DNA from: Siphonodentalium dalli
Lineage: Eukaryota > Mollusca > Scaphopoda > Gadilida > Siphonodentaliidae
Direction: 5' to 3'
Length of the DNA: 64,000 nt
Assembly (NCBI GenBank): GCA_032622095.1
Contig: CP136062.1
Location: forward strand, 34,600,918-34,664,917
Shown here: one piece after another, positions 46,800 to 58,699 of the stretch
How positions within the stretch are numbered: position 1 is the first letter of the stretch
How the letters are laid out: every line of letters starts with the position of its first letter
Position numbers and translations under genes: made by a program
The notes under the pieces: generated by a model
Database searches by the model: none
What the model was told of the DNA's origin: nothing
What the model saw: only the letters and a program-made list of their open reading frames with translations

Positions 46800-49300
46800 G
46801 ATTCTTAGTTTAAAGGTTTCTGCAATGTTTCTAGCCATATTTGATAAAATAGTGTGGCGGCGGATTGTGACCACATATATCTAATTTGTTGGCGATATTA
46901 ACTTTATAAATTTAGTTTGTCGGTAGAGAGGAAATTGCTGTGAGATTACTTTTGTCCCTTGTGTTCCTCACCGTGGAGTTGAATTTTGAAATTAATTGTT
47001 CTTGTGCCAAATTATCGTTGAAAGAAAATTTTGGCTTTCGGGAAAGCTTTCTTGATTTATGACACACAGTTCGAAATCTCTATTCCTAGCTTTTTCTGAA
47101 TAACCGGGATGGATTTTCCCGATTTAATTGATTCCACCCCTTCGTTGATGTCAATGAATCCGTCATTAATTAGGATCTGTTCCAGGGTTTTACTCATATT
47201 ATGTGTTGCAAAATGTATGACATTGTCGAGTGAAAGGGTCGTGACTATGTGACTATATTATATGTATAACTTTCATTACGCGAGTCAGCTAACCATATAT
47301 ACATTATTCGTGTGATGTACAACAGCCATTAACTTGTCTTGTCATTTCTAATAGCATCAGCATACATGTCCCATGCATGATGATTCATGTTGGTAGATTT
47401 CTTTGTTGTCCCACCATGTAGATTAAAGTTGGCCAATGTGTATATTCAGGTTGTCAGAGATAACTCACCACATTTATAACAAGGAGAATCAATGAAACTT
47501 TCAAAATACACATTAAGAGAGAAGTAGGAGCACACATAAGACAAACATGCTGTCAAAAAATGCTGGCAGACGAACGCTGAAGTATAATACCCGTACATCG
47601 ATCACGTGGTTGAATACAATGTAACAGGTGTCACCAGAAATGGAAAACATGGGGAAATGTTTTAGCATGACAAATAAAGAGCGTTCGTCTCGTCTCCGCT
47701 ATACGTCTCTTCCTTCTCTATTTATCTCTCGCTATTTAACGTCGAGGACACATGTTGAGATTCGGTCAGGATTCAGATGATGCCAAATGCAAATTGTTAA
47801 CACATTTCTCATACAAATTACCCACATCTTCGCCATTGACATTAAGGCTCTAAGACTATTCACTGTTATTTTTGTTTCTGGTTTTGTTTTGACGATACAA
47901 AAATCAAATATCACAGTTAAGTATTCTGATACATATTTCAAGACCTAATGACCCACCATTGTCGGAACTATTTCAAACACGTTTCCAGCCAGGGCCAAGG
48001 GCGTATGGTGTGACTTTCCCGACCTGGAAATTATATTCAACTTCGCTCTTTACACTGCTCGAATAGCAATATTACCCTGAAGAATATTGTTTCGAAAAGT
48101 GTTGTGCAATGTTCATATTTAATGACCTAATATACACAACGACAATGGTAAATAATCTATACAAGTTTATATTCAAAGTATGTACTGAGTTATTGCAGTG
48201 CCACCTTGTTAATTGCGGCAAGAAATGTTGCAAACATTGTTTGCGCACCTTGTTTTGATCTAGTAAACTTAATTTTCGTTGTACACGACGAACACTTTAC
48301 TATAATGGTAACCCATTCTCGTGTTAGTGGACCGGTCGCTTTGAGCCGGTTCGGGCAAGGGTACCAGACCGGAATAGCATGGAACTGACCGCTTAGTCAG
48401 TTAGGGTGGTCCAGTACGGTCCGCATAACTAAAAACCACCATTATGTGCGTTTTACATACATCATAAAGCAACTATATTGGACCTGGGAGCTCATTATTG
48501 CGAGGTTTCGATGGCCAAATATCGACTTTCAAAAAAGGAATTGTTTTGCATTTTGTCAGCCGAATAAAAATGCCATTGACCACCGCGCATATAAATAAGC
48601 CCTTGTATAAGCAGCTTGATATTGACCGAACCATTTTCGTAAAGGAAACGCAACAACTAGCAGTTTAGAGTAAATACTATTTTATTTGATACATACATAA
48701 TTTTTACCACGGGTATCGGATTATCAAATATGTCACGGAAGATATAGTTGTACTAGTGTAGGAGTTCTGTGTGTTTCCGTTCACTTGTTGTGTGGACAAT
48801 CACTGACAGTGATGCTACATGTCAGCCTGTTCTCCCGACAACCAACACATTTTCTGCTTATCATAGAACTTGTTTTTAGATAGATTATCTGCTTCGATAC
48901 GCACCATTTTGAGTCGATAATGTGCTGAAAATGAGATCATTTTAGTCACATTATAGACTCAAAACGAGGGAATTCTGAACAGAATATGTGCGGACGACAC
49001 AAATAGGATAAATCACGACTTTTCAGGTATACGCTCTTTAACAAGTGTTTTCACTATGACCCACGCTGTAAAACTAAATAACGGGCAAGAGTCCATTATC
49101 TGAATATTTCAGAATTGCATAATCACATTGTGTACCTACTTCACATTATATATCGATTAATGCGTATTTCTGTGAGGCTATGTTGTTCATGGAGCTCACC
49201 AAATAACACATAATTGTTATATATGTATGTATTTCGATCATATTATGGTCGGTAAAAGGAAAACCAATGTACACCTACCATTAAACATTTGAGTATGTAA
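46800..49300. other. Intergenic, nothing recognised
   Basis: No exon, RNA gene or bordered repeat was supported. AATAAAGAGCGTT occurs at 47673, with related words at 48044 and 49030. Confidence 0.4.
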
Positions 49301-49307
49301 ATATGTA

Positions 49308-49437
49308 TAACTCCGTGCACAATGCTTTGAAGCCACTGACAATCCGAGCCAAAAACAATATCCAACACCTTGTAAAAAGTTATACGTTACACTATGCGGA
49401 TAATTAGTTATCAGACAGCTCTGATTGCTCATCTTAG
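49308..49437 (+). repeat. Dispersed direct repeat, copy 2
   Basis: Copy of 46647-46795, about 90 per cent identical by eye. Confidence 0.85.
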
Positions 49438-51112
49438 GTGGTGTGACAGGTGACCATGCAGCTTCGATGAAGGTTAATGTGAGAAATGGTTGCCACAGTG
49501 GTAGCTGAGAATCAGAGTTGGTGTGCAGTTTATAGGCGTTTATTATTTCATGGTAAAATATCAGAAGATTATATAATTACTCTATGTAATGTGGTGCTAT
49601 CAACATTGTTCTACACTATCTGCACGGTATGTGTACTATCAACTGAAGGTCATCTTGTCGTCTAAATTAAAAAAATAAATTTATTTCGACAATATTCTAT
49701 GTACAGATTGTTTATAAAATGTCTGAGACCCAATTAACATTGTGAAGCAACTTTGTATGCAGTATACTAATAACCATTAAAGATTATAAATGGTGATGTG
49801 AACAGAAATAATGTGTTATGTTGGTAACTATGTACCCTCATAGAGTCCCTACTTTTCATGTGATAGGACATGATATATAACATATGCTCCCACCATATTC
49901 ACCCTTGACATTGTTTTCCCCATGCTTTGATCGCAAAACGATTTAAGTATCCGGTGTACATGTATGTATACTATCAATCGTTTTGAAGGCATAGTCTGTT
50001 GTTTGGGTATTATTCTTTTAATTTATGAAGGAGGGTACGAGATGACTCAAGAGGGTACGAAATTACCCAAGACAAAATGTTACGAGTTGGTAGGGTACGG
50101 TAATGGGAGGATTCGAATTGACACTACTTTAGATATACGGCTTAGAATACAGGGGCCTGTTTCATGAAGCAATGTCAAAAGATTATCTTAAGATGGACTT
50201 AATCTAATATCTAAGGTGGATCTTATGATGTAACTTTTCCGTTTCAAGAACGCGTTTCACAAAACAAGATTAAGTCCTACTTAAGTAGTAATTTAAGTTC
50301 GCGCGCTTTTAGACTGGCTCTCGACAATTTATTACAGCTATGCACAGAAAATGTTGGTTCTGTGTGTGTTATATGCTTAGGTACAGTGTCTGGTGACAGA
50401 TACTAGGTCGTGTCTAAGAATAATTATGATATTTTAATGCAAGGGCGATAATCAGTCTAATGACTGGTGCATACTTAACTGCACGAGCGCGCTTTTTATC
50501 TGTGTTTTCGCGTCAGACCCCATCCACACATAGCTGCATGCTTCCAATGCCTATTTTATACAAACGTATCGAGTTATTAAAGGGACTTATACATCCTAAT
50601 GTGAACCTTCACCCATATAACATGCCATTAAAGCGACACGAGACATATGTTCGCTCCTTTCAATGCTGATATTAGGTTATAATACATTATACGTCTTTGA
50701 ATACCAGGAAACCGAATATGTCGCCAACACGGCATACACATACAATACACCACAATGGAAGCACTGAGCTAAACGCTCTTTATTGATTGCCAACATTCAT
50801 GGAATACTAACACAAAACGCTCTTTATTTATATTGCTATAATGTGAATAGGACTTCATATCGTGCTCCAAATAGACTTATTTCCAATCTGAGACATACTT
50901 GTAGAAGCCATATATATATGATGTTAGTGCCATTTGCTCTGGTTCTGTTGACAACTGTGCTAAACGCCTGTTATAATTAACAAACTGCGTATGAACTTCG
51001 AAAGTACGTTACGTTGAACGACATTCTGCATATATGTTTTAATAAAAACCAAATCGACGACTTCTAATAAAGAGCGTTTATAATTAACAACACGTGAACA
51101 GACGGCCGGTTC

Positions 51113-51208
51113 ACAGGCCCATGGGTAAAATTACTAAATACCAATATAGACTATACCACTGGTATATTGGTATTTTAGTAATTCCCCCAGGGGTCTGTGG
51201 GCCAGTTC
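51113..51208. repeat. Hairpin family with ACCAATATAGACTATA centre, copy 1
   Basis: ACAGGCCCATGGGTAAAATT, then ACTAAATACCAATATAG, folds on ATATTGGTATTTTAGTAATT and CCCCCAGGGGTCTGTGGG. A second copy lies at 59533-59622. Confidence 0.8.
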
Positions 51209-51313
51209 ACAGTGATATTATATGTTCTTTCGCGGATCCCGGTGTGCCCGCGCGGTCCGTATACTATATACATGCTATATATATTTTTATTTCATAGTTA
51301 ATAGATTATGATA

Positions 51314-51319
51314 ATATAC

Positions 51320-51352
<33 letters not shown>
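51314..51352 (+). repeat. (TAA)n microsatellite
   Basis: About ten uninterrupted AAT/TAA triplets. Confidence 0.95.
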
Positions 51353-51361
51353 TAACACATA

Positions 51362-51730
51362 TTATGTATTATTATCTTGTTGATGTTTGTACGGGGTACA
51401 TATACAATACATTTTTACAATCAAATTATAACATAATAATATAGAAAGGCAAGTAAATAATAATAATAATAGCTGACATAAGCATTTATAAAAAAAAACT
51501 GAGTATAAATCATTCACTATTATCCTCGATGTGAAAATGTTCGGACTAATTGTCTCAACATGATTATTGTCTACAGTGCGATTGGGTGATTTGAATCGCA
51601 AATGATGTTCAACTCTATGTAAATATATTCTTTTTGTAACAGCAATTAGAAATGTATATATAGTCCGGTCTTGGCGGTTTACAGTTAGTAGCGGACACCC
51701 CGCCAATCTTGCAACCACTGGCCACGTCAC
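51362..51730 (-). CDS. Unassigned ORF inside the 1.9-kb element
   Basis: A 122-codon frame includes a basic middle part (RIYLHRVEHHLRFKSPNR) and a hydrophobic Leu/Cys-rich segment. No domain is recognised. It could be a remnant of an element-encoded protein or chance. Confidence 0.15.
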   Translation of the reverse strand: MTWPVVARLAGCPLLTVNRQDRTIYTFLIAVTKRIYLHRVEHHLRFKSPNRTVDNNHVETISPNIFTSRIIVNDLYSVFFYKCLCQLLLLLFTCLSILLCYNLIVKMYCICTPYKHQQDNNT

Positions 51731-52449
51731 TGCAATAGCTTACCAGTTGGTTATTAATTACTACCATTTCTGAAACACCCCTCCGTGCTAGCAAGGTGTT
51801 ATTCAGTTAAATGTGTTTATAATAATATATACATGAACTAGATCCCATCCACATTTCGGACCAACTGCGGATCACAACGTAGGTCTTAACTTTAAGATTA
51901 TCTTATGACACCTCACACCAGTCTTAAAGTTAAGACCAAAGTTAAGACCATCTTAGGTTAAGACTTTGTTCGTGAAACGCACTTATGACTGAAGTTTGAA
52001 CTTATGACCATCTTAAGTCCCAACTATGTCATAAGTTGCCTTCATGAAACAGGGCCCTGATCTATACATTTATTGACCGAATTTCACTATGGTCCATGTG
52101 AGTGCCATGGAATCGATGCAACAGACCAACGCACGGATACCACCCGAACACGTCATATAATCAACTATAATGGTGACGGCTCTCTAGAAACTGTCATTGT
52201 TTTGGCGATGGTACTCTCGTCAGGTGTTTCACTGAAGTCTATGTGTGTTGAATCGATGCAACAAACGTCGGGAATGCCGTCCAAGCACTTACTTTCATCA
52301 ACTGTCGACTATAATTGGTGCTCCAGAAACTGTCTTGTTCCACTCGAATCGGGTTGGTGCCAGCTAAGCTGTCCTTGTGTTTTGTGGTGCTACCAACTTC
52401 CGATAGCATTATTGCACTGTACTCTGAATTGTCCTGTTAATTATGCTGT

Positions 52450-52770
52450 TCACGATACTCTCAACAACTCAGGTGTTGCTGTAGTGAAATTACCCTTTGT
52501 TTGCGTTCTTCTGTCCAAGGCAAATGCTTGAACGGCATTTGTATATACCGAATCGCAATCGATACATAACAATAAAGTGTCTTTCCATGGTGTTACCTTT
52601 ACGATAGCCGTGATGCCAACATAGAAACTAGAAAAGCAGGCCTCACCGAACAACGGTTTAGCACGGATAATACAGTAGATAGCTATGGTCACAAATTGAA
52701 CTCCCTTTGTCAACATAACGACAAGATTAGTATAAACGGCAGTTTGGGTAATGTTCGCATAACAGGAAAA
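52450..52770 (-). CDS. Candidate membrane-protein exon or ORF
   Basis: The minus frame is open from about 52767 to a stop at 52450, with an ATG at 52716-52714. It reads ANITQTAVYTNLVVMLTKG, then two hydrophobic stretches (VQFVTIAIYCIIRA and ACFSSFYVGITAIV) separated by KPLFGE, then a polar tail. A GTAACA donor after ITAIVK (about 52597) is possible. The spacing suggests two transmembrane helices. No family is recognised, and no neighbouring exon was found. Confidence 0.25.
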   Translation of the reverse strand, partial: FSCYANITQTAVYTNLVVMLTKGVQFVTIAIYCIIRAKPLFGEACFSSFYVGITAIVKVTPWKDTLLLCIDCDSVYTNAVQAFALDRRTQTKGNFTTATPELLRVS

Positions 52771-52839
52771 TTAATTTGTGGCGATGCTTCAGCAATTTAT
52801 TACACAATATATTATCTTACAATGGTATATATATTGGTG

Positions 52840-53604
52840 GACCCGCCTTCGTCCGGGCTGTCTCCCCTCTGCTTTTCGGCCAATTGCGCGATTTGACCTT
52901 GAATTGACCATTTTGAAGGTCACGGTCAGGTTGGGGGTCACCATTTGACCCGTCCAAAAACACTCCCTGGACAAAAGTACGTGACAAAAGTACCCGTCAA
53001 AATCCGTCCGGTTTTACCAGATTTGACCGTGAATTGACCATTTTGAAGGTCAAGGTCAGGTTGGGGTCACCATTTGACCCATCCAAAACACTCCTCGGCA
53101 AAAGTAACCCTAGGTATCTAATTTCGTCGAAATCCCGTTAAAATTCGCGATTTGACCTTGAATTGATAATGTTGAAGGTCAAGGTCAGGTCGGGGTCACG
53201 ATTTGACCGTCCAAAACACTCCCAGGACAAAAGTACACCTAGGTATCAAATTTCGTCGAAATCCGCCCGTTTTACCCGATTTGACCTTGAATTGACCTTT
53301 TGAAGGTCAAAGTCAGGTCGGGGTAACGATTTGACCCATCCAAAATACTCCCCGGACAAAAGTACCTATAGGTATCAAATTTCGTCGAAATCCGTCCCGT
53401 TTTACACGACTTGACCTTGAATTGAACTTTTTGAAGGTCAATGTCAGGTCGGGGTCAATATTTGACCCATCCAAAACACTGCCTGGACAAAATTACTCCT
53501 AGGTATCATATGTCGTCAAAATCCGTCTGGCAGTTTTCCCAGCCATAGCTAACACACACACAGACAGACAGACAGAAGTCCCAAAATATATATTAGACCA
53601 GCTG
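52840..53604 (+). repeat. 130-bp core array with (ACAG)n tail, copy 1
   Basis: The head CTTCGTCCGGGCTG and CTCTGCTTTTCGG is followed by units starting ATTTGACCTTGAATTGACC at about 52891, 53021, 53150, 53279 and 53409 (period 129-130). The tail is GGCAGTTTTCCCAGCCATAG, then (CA)n/(ACAG)n, then AAGTCCCAAAATATATA. Each unit carries TCAAGGTCA/TGACCTTGA words. Confidence 0.92.
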
Positions 53605-54372
53605 GTGGACCTGACTTCTTCCGGGCTGTTTCCCCTCTGCTTTTCGGCGAATTGCGCGATTTGACCTTGAATTGACAATTTTGAAGGTCAAGGTCAGGTC
53701 GAGGTCACGATTTGACCCGTCCAAAACACTCCCCGGACAAAAGTACCCGACAAAAGTACCTGTCGAAATCCGTCAGGTTTTACCCGATTTGACCTTGAAT
53801 TGACCATTTTGAAGGTCAAGGTCAGGTTCGGGTACCGATTTGACCCGTCCAAAACACTCCTCGGACAAAAGTAACCCTATGTATCAAATGTTGCCGAAAT
53901 CCCGCAAAAAATTCGCGATTTGACCTTGAATTGACAATTTTGAAGGTCAAGTTCAGGTCGGGGTCACGATTGGACCCGTACAAAAAAACACTCCCCGGAC
54001 AAAATTACACATGGGTATCAAATTTCGTCGAAATCCGTCCGTTTTACCCGATTTGACCTTGAATTGACCCTTTTGAAGGTCAAGGTCAGGTCGGGGTAAC
54101 GATTTGACCCGTCCAAAAGACTCCCCGGACAAAATTATCTGTAGGTATCAAATTCCGTCGAAATCCGTCCAGTTTTACCCGATTTGACCTTGAATTGACC
54201 TTTTTGAAGGTCAAGGTCAGGTCGGTGTCACGATTTGACCCGTCTAAAACACTCCCTGGACAAAAGTAACCGTAGGTATCAAATTTTGTCAAAACCCGCC
54301 CGGCAGTTTTCCCGGCCATAGCTAACAGACAAACAACAAACAAACAGACAGAAGTACCAAAATATATAGTAG
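53605..54372 (+). repeat. 130-bp core array with (ACAG)n tail, copy 2
   Basis: This is joined head-to-tail to copy 1 with the same head, five or six core units and the same tail (GGCCATAGCTAACAGACAAA then ACAGACAGAAG). Head-to-tail linkage implies duplication of a whole element. Confidence 0.92.
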
Positions 54373-55113
54373 ACCAGAAGGTGATACGACTTCGTCCCGG
54401 CTTTGACCTTGAATTGTCTATTTTGAAGGTCAAGGTCAAGTGGGGTCACGATTTGACAGTCCAAAACACTGCCCGGACAAAAGTACCCGACAAACGTGCC
54501 CGTCGAAATCCATCCGGTTTTACCAGATTTGACCTTGAATTGATCATTTTGAAGGTCAAGGTCATGTCGGGGTCACGATTTGACCCGTCCAAAACACTCA
54601 GTGGACAAAAGTAACCCTATGAATAAACTTTCGTCGAAATCCCATCAAAATAGGCGATTAGGTCAAGGTCACGTCGCACGGGCAAATGAATATGCTTATG
54701 AGACTCCCCATACGAAAGTACCCCCACATACCAAGTTTCATTGAAATCCCGTGATATTCGGGCGTTTGACCTTGAAATGACCCGAGTTCAAGGTCAAGGT
54801 CACGTCGCACGGGCAAGTTAATAGGCCTATAGCACTCTTCGATCGAAAGTACCCCCACATACCAAGTTTCGCCGAAATTCCGTGATATTCGGGCGTTTGA
54901 CCTTGAAATGACCCGATTTCAAGGTCAGGGTCATGTCGAACGGGCAAATTAATAGGCCTATGCCACTCCCCGACCGAAGGTGCCCCCACATACCAAGTTT
55001 CATCAAAACGGCTCGGCCGTTTTCGAGTTCATCGCGAACACACACACACACCCACACACCACACCACACACAGACACACACACAGACAGATCTTCCAAAA
55101 TATACAATAGATA
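54373..55113 (+). repeat. 130-bp core array, copy 3, variant type
   Basis: The first part is ordinary core. From about 54660 units change to a 120-bp variant with GTCACGTCGCACGGGCAA and CCCCCACATACCAAGTTTC. It ends GGCTCGGCCGTTTTCGAGTT, (CA)n and ACAGACAGATCTTCCAAAAT. Two diverged subfamilies are therefore fused. Confidence 0.85.
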
Positions 55114-55119
55114 ACTTCA

Positions 55120-56654
55120 CAGTATGGGAACAAGATAAACTTGTGTCAGATGTTCATTAACCATTAACAAACAAGACAGTGATGAATTGGCAATTGCAGC
55201 TAAGTTTATTTCGGATACAACTAAATAAACTACATTGAAATATAATATAGATCACGACGAAACTAAGGCAGCAGCTATTTTCCACCCGGATGGCAAATAG
55301 CCATGTAAGCTTAAAATTTATATTTGCCATCCGGGCGGCAAATAAAATTTGTTTTTATTTGATACGCTATTTAAATTCGTGTTTTTTTTTTATTAAATAC
55401 GCTATTTAAAGTGTTTTTTTTTTTTATTAAATACGCTATTTAAAGTAGTGTAAACATAACTAACTGACGCTATATGCTTCTAGTATTGTCTAAGGTTGTG
55501 GAAAAAAGGTGGTTCTACCAGGAGATATACAAGTTATATTTATGGGATAGTAATGGAAAGCAAGGGGCGCTTGACAAAAAGAGGATGGCAATTAACAACG
55601 GCAATTTTCGTATTTCTGCTTTCTGGGGACCAGTACCGTATTCGAAGTCGTGAAAACATCATCAACTGAAGGTACATGCCCTCGGTATTGACTGTGGGTG
55701 TGGACAAAAGGTAGATTTACCAGAAAATACAATCTATATTGATGGGTTTGTTATATAAACGTCATAACACAGATTATCGGTAAATATGAAACTGGCGCTC
55801 TAAGTTATGTAGAAATAAATAAATAGCATAGCATAATACATAACAGACGTTATTAGATATTTCTGTGAATAAAACGTTCGTAGGTCTAGTATGTAAGCTG
55901 AAGAAAAAAAGATAAATACATGCGGTAAGCCCTGACATGCAAACTGGGCAGAAAAGAATACAGAAAATTCAACGAAATAATAATTAAGACAAAATTATTA
56001 TTCTAGAAGTTTAATGCGGAATAATTTAAGATAAGCTTATAGTAATCAATGCGGAGGAAGCATACAGGGAACAGTTACCTCGGAAATGAATAAGCCACAA
56101 CAAATATTGTAATTTGTGTTGGTGTTTCTGAACGAGACAAGTATAGTCACCAGCAATTAGCTAAACATACGTGACATGAGGAATCGTTTTCGAGAAATGA
56201 TAGCCACATCATATGGAGATGATTGACCCTGATTTAAAATTTAAGGACAAAAATGTCGACGGGACTGTTCAACTAATTCGACTATCTACGCGCGAGGAAA
56301 TAATCACCGCTACCAATAACCTTAATAATAACAAAACAATGGAGATGGTAACATTTTGAACGAATATTTAAAAGCTTCAATTGGTGCGCTATCAGTAATA
56401 TACTGTAGTCTTAGATTCTGGCTGCGTTCCTGAGTCCTGAGGAATTGGCAATGTTAAATTCAAAAACAAAGAGATAGAAGCGATCCCAAATGTATAGGCC
56501 AATTTAGTTAACTCAGTTTTCTTGGGAAATTGTTTTCACAAATCTTGACAAACGAAATCAATAGAACTTACCTAGAAGAACACAATATTATGGATGACAA
56601 TCAATCAGTCTTTAGTAAAAGATATTCCACTGTTGATAATATGTGCGTTATTCA

Positions 56655-56680
<26 letters not shown>
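55120..56680. other. Non-array spacer with small repeats
   Basis: A short inverted pair occurs at 55275-55299 and 55321-55345 (CACCCGGATGGCAAATA and TATTTGCCATCCGGGCGG). Two or three units of TATTAAATACGCTATTTAAA with T-runs lie at 55360-55445. No exon was supported. Confidence 0.5.
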
Positions 56681-56694
<14 letters not shown>

Positions 56695-57560
56695 GACTTC
56701 TGTCTGTCTGTTTGTCTGTCTGTGTGTGTGTTAGCTATGGCCGGGAAAACTGCCTGACGGATTTTGACGAAATTTATACCTAGGGTTACTTTTGTCCAGG
56801 GAGTGTTTCCGAACGGGTCAAATCGTGACCCCGACCTGACTTTGACCTTCCAAAAGGTCAATTCAAGGTCAAATCTGGTAAAACTGACGGATTCGAAGAA
56901 ATTTGATACTTAGGGGTACTTTTGTTCGGAGAGTGTTTTGGACTGGTCAAATCGTGACCCGACCTGACATTGACCTTCAAAATGGTCAATTCAAGGTCAA
57001 ATCGCGAATTTTGACGGGATTTCGACGAAATTAGATACCTAGGGTTACTTTTGCCGAGGAGTGTTTTGGATGGGTCAAATGGTGACCCCAACCTGACCTT
57101 GACCTTCAAAATGGTCAATTCACGGTCAAATCTGGTACATATGGTTACTTTTGTCCGAGGTGTGTTTTGGACGGGTCCAATCGTGATCCCGACCTGACCT
57201 TCACCTTCAAAAAGGTCAATTCATGGTCAAATCTGGTAAACGGACGGATTTCGACGAAATTTGATACCTACGGGTACTTTTGTTCGGGGAGTGTTTTGGA
57301 CATGTCAAATCGTGACCCCGACCTAACCTTGACCTTCTAAATGGTCACTTCAAGGTCAAATCGCGAATTTTGTCGGGATTTCGACGAAATTTGGTACCTA
57401 GGGTTACTTTTGTCCGTGGAGTGTTTTGGATGGGTCGAATTGTGACCCCGACCTGACCTTGACCTTCAAAATGGTCAATTCAAGGTCAAATCGCGCATTT
57501 CGCCGGAAAGCAGAGGGGAAACAGCCCGGACCAAGTCGGGTCCACCAGCTTGTTTATATA
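56655..57560 (-). repeat. 130-bp core array, inverted, copy 4
   Basis: It begins with (TA)n and the tail in reverse (GGGACTTCTGTCTGTCTG, GTTAGCTATGGCCGGGAAAA). About six core units and the head (GCAGAGGGGAAACAGCCCGG) follow, then TATATA. The orientation is opposite to copies 1-3. Confidence 0.92.
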
Positions 57561-58340
57561 TATATAGCTATATCTAATATATATTTTTGGACTTCTGTCT
57601 GTCTGTCTGTCTGTGTGTGTGTTAGTTATGGCCGGGAAAACTGCCAGGCTGATTTTGACTAAAATTGATACCTAGGGGTAATTTTGTCCAGGGAGTGTTT
57701 TGGACGGGTAAAATCGTGACCCCGACCTGACTTTGACATTCAAAAAGGTCAATTCAAGATCAAATCGGGTAAAACGGGACGGATTCGACGAAATTTGATA
57801 CCTATATGTACTTTTGTCCGGGGAGTCTTTTGGACGGGTCAAGTCGTTACCCCGACCTGACCTTGGCCTTCAAAAGGTCAATTCAATGTCAAATCGGATA
57901 AAACGGACGGATTTCGACGAAATTTGATACCTAGGAGTACTTTTGTCCGGGGAGTGTTTTGGACGGTCAAATCGTGGCCCGACCTGACCTTGACCTTCAA
58001 AATTGTCAATTCAAGGTCAAATCGCGAATTTTAACGGGATTTCGACGAAATTAGATACCTAGGGTTACTTTTGTCCGAGGAGTGTTTTGGATGGGTCGAA
58101 TCGTGACCCCAACCTGAACTTGACCTTCAAAATGGTCAATTCAAGGTATAATCGAGTAAAACCGGACGGATTTCGACGGGTACTTTTGTCGGGTACTTTT
58201 GTCCAGGGAGTGTTTTGGACGGGTCAAATCGTGACCCCGACCTCACCATGACCTTCAAAATGGTCAATTCAATGTAAAATCTCGCAATTCACCGAAAAGC
58301 AGAGGGGAAACAGCCCGGACGAAGTCGTGTCCACCAGCAA

Positions 58341-58345
<5 letters not shown>
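57561..58345 (-). repeat. 130-bp core array, inverted, copy 5
   Basis: Head-to-tail with copy 4, flanked on both sides by TATATA runs. Same tail-core-head order. Confidence 0.92.

Positions 58346-58397
<52 letters not shown>
58340..58397. repeat. (TA)n microsatellite
   Basis: An uninterrupted TA run borders array copy 5. Confidence 0.97.
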
Positions 58398-58399
<2 letters not shown>

Positions 58400-58699
58400 C
58401 CTTCATTGTCCTCCATATGGAGACATTAATCATGCACAAACAATTACCAGGTCAGAAACATTCTGAATTCCATTAATGATCATGACATTCATGTTTCCTT
58501 TATTTGCGTCGGGAATAGAAGACGGCGCGTACCAGTGCACAGCCTAATTCACTCTTAACAATACCACATCGACACAATTCGTTGTGCAATCTTTTGCGCC
58601 AGCTTTGTTATTCAATAATATTACTAATATATGCTTTTCTAAATGACAAAAACACGATGCCTCAATCGCTCCTTCATACCAACATTTAAACTAACTGAA

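Larger units (their letters stand above)
50150..52058. mobile_element. 1.9-kb inverted-repeat transposon, no transposase seen
   Basis: Left end CAGGGGCCTGTTTCATGAAG and right end inverse of CAGGGCCCTGTTTCATGAAG. Sub-terminal regions on both sides repeat AAGTTAAGAC, CTTAAGT and GTTTCACAAA/GTTTCACGAA words in both orientations, which is typical of transposase-binding sub-terminal repeats. CAGGG termini recall hAT elements and the GTTTCATGAA word recalls Harbinger relatives, but I could not read an exact target duplication. The interior contains the hairpin at 51113, a (TAA)n run and a 122-codon minus ORF of unknown nature. Confidence 0.65.

Noticed and set aside
52073-52531. 152-codon Cys-containing plus ORF
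   Set aside because: It covers an apparent diverged tandem duplication (AATCGATGCAACA twice) and has no domain. The opposite strand has a more protein-like frame.
54658-55160. Several ORFs in the AGGTCA arrays
   Set aside because: All are repeat translations seen in several frames and both strands.
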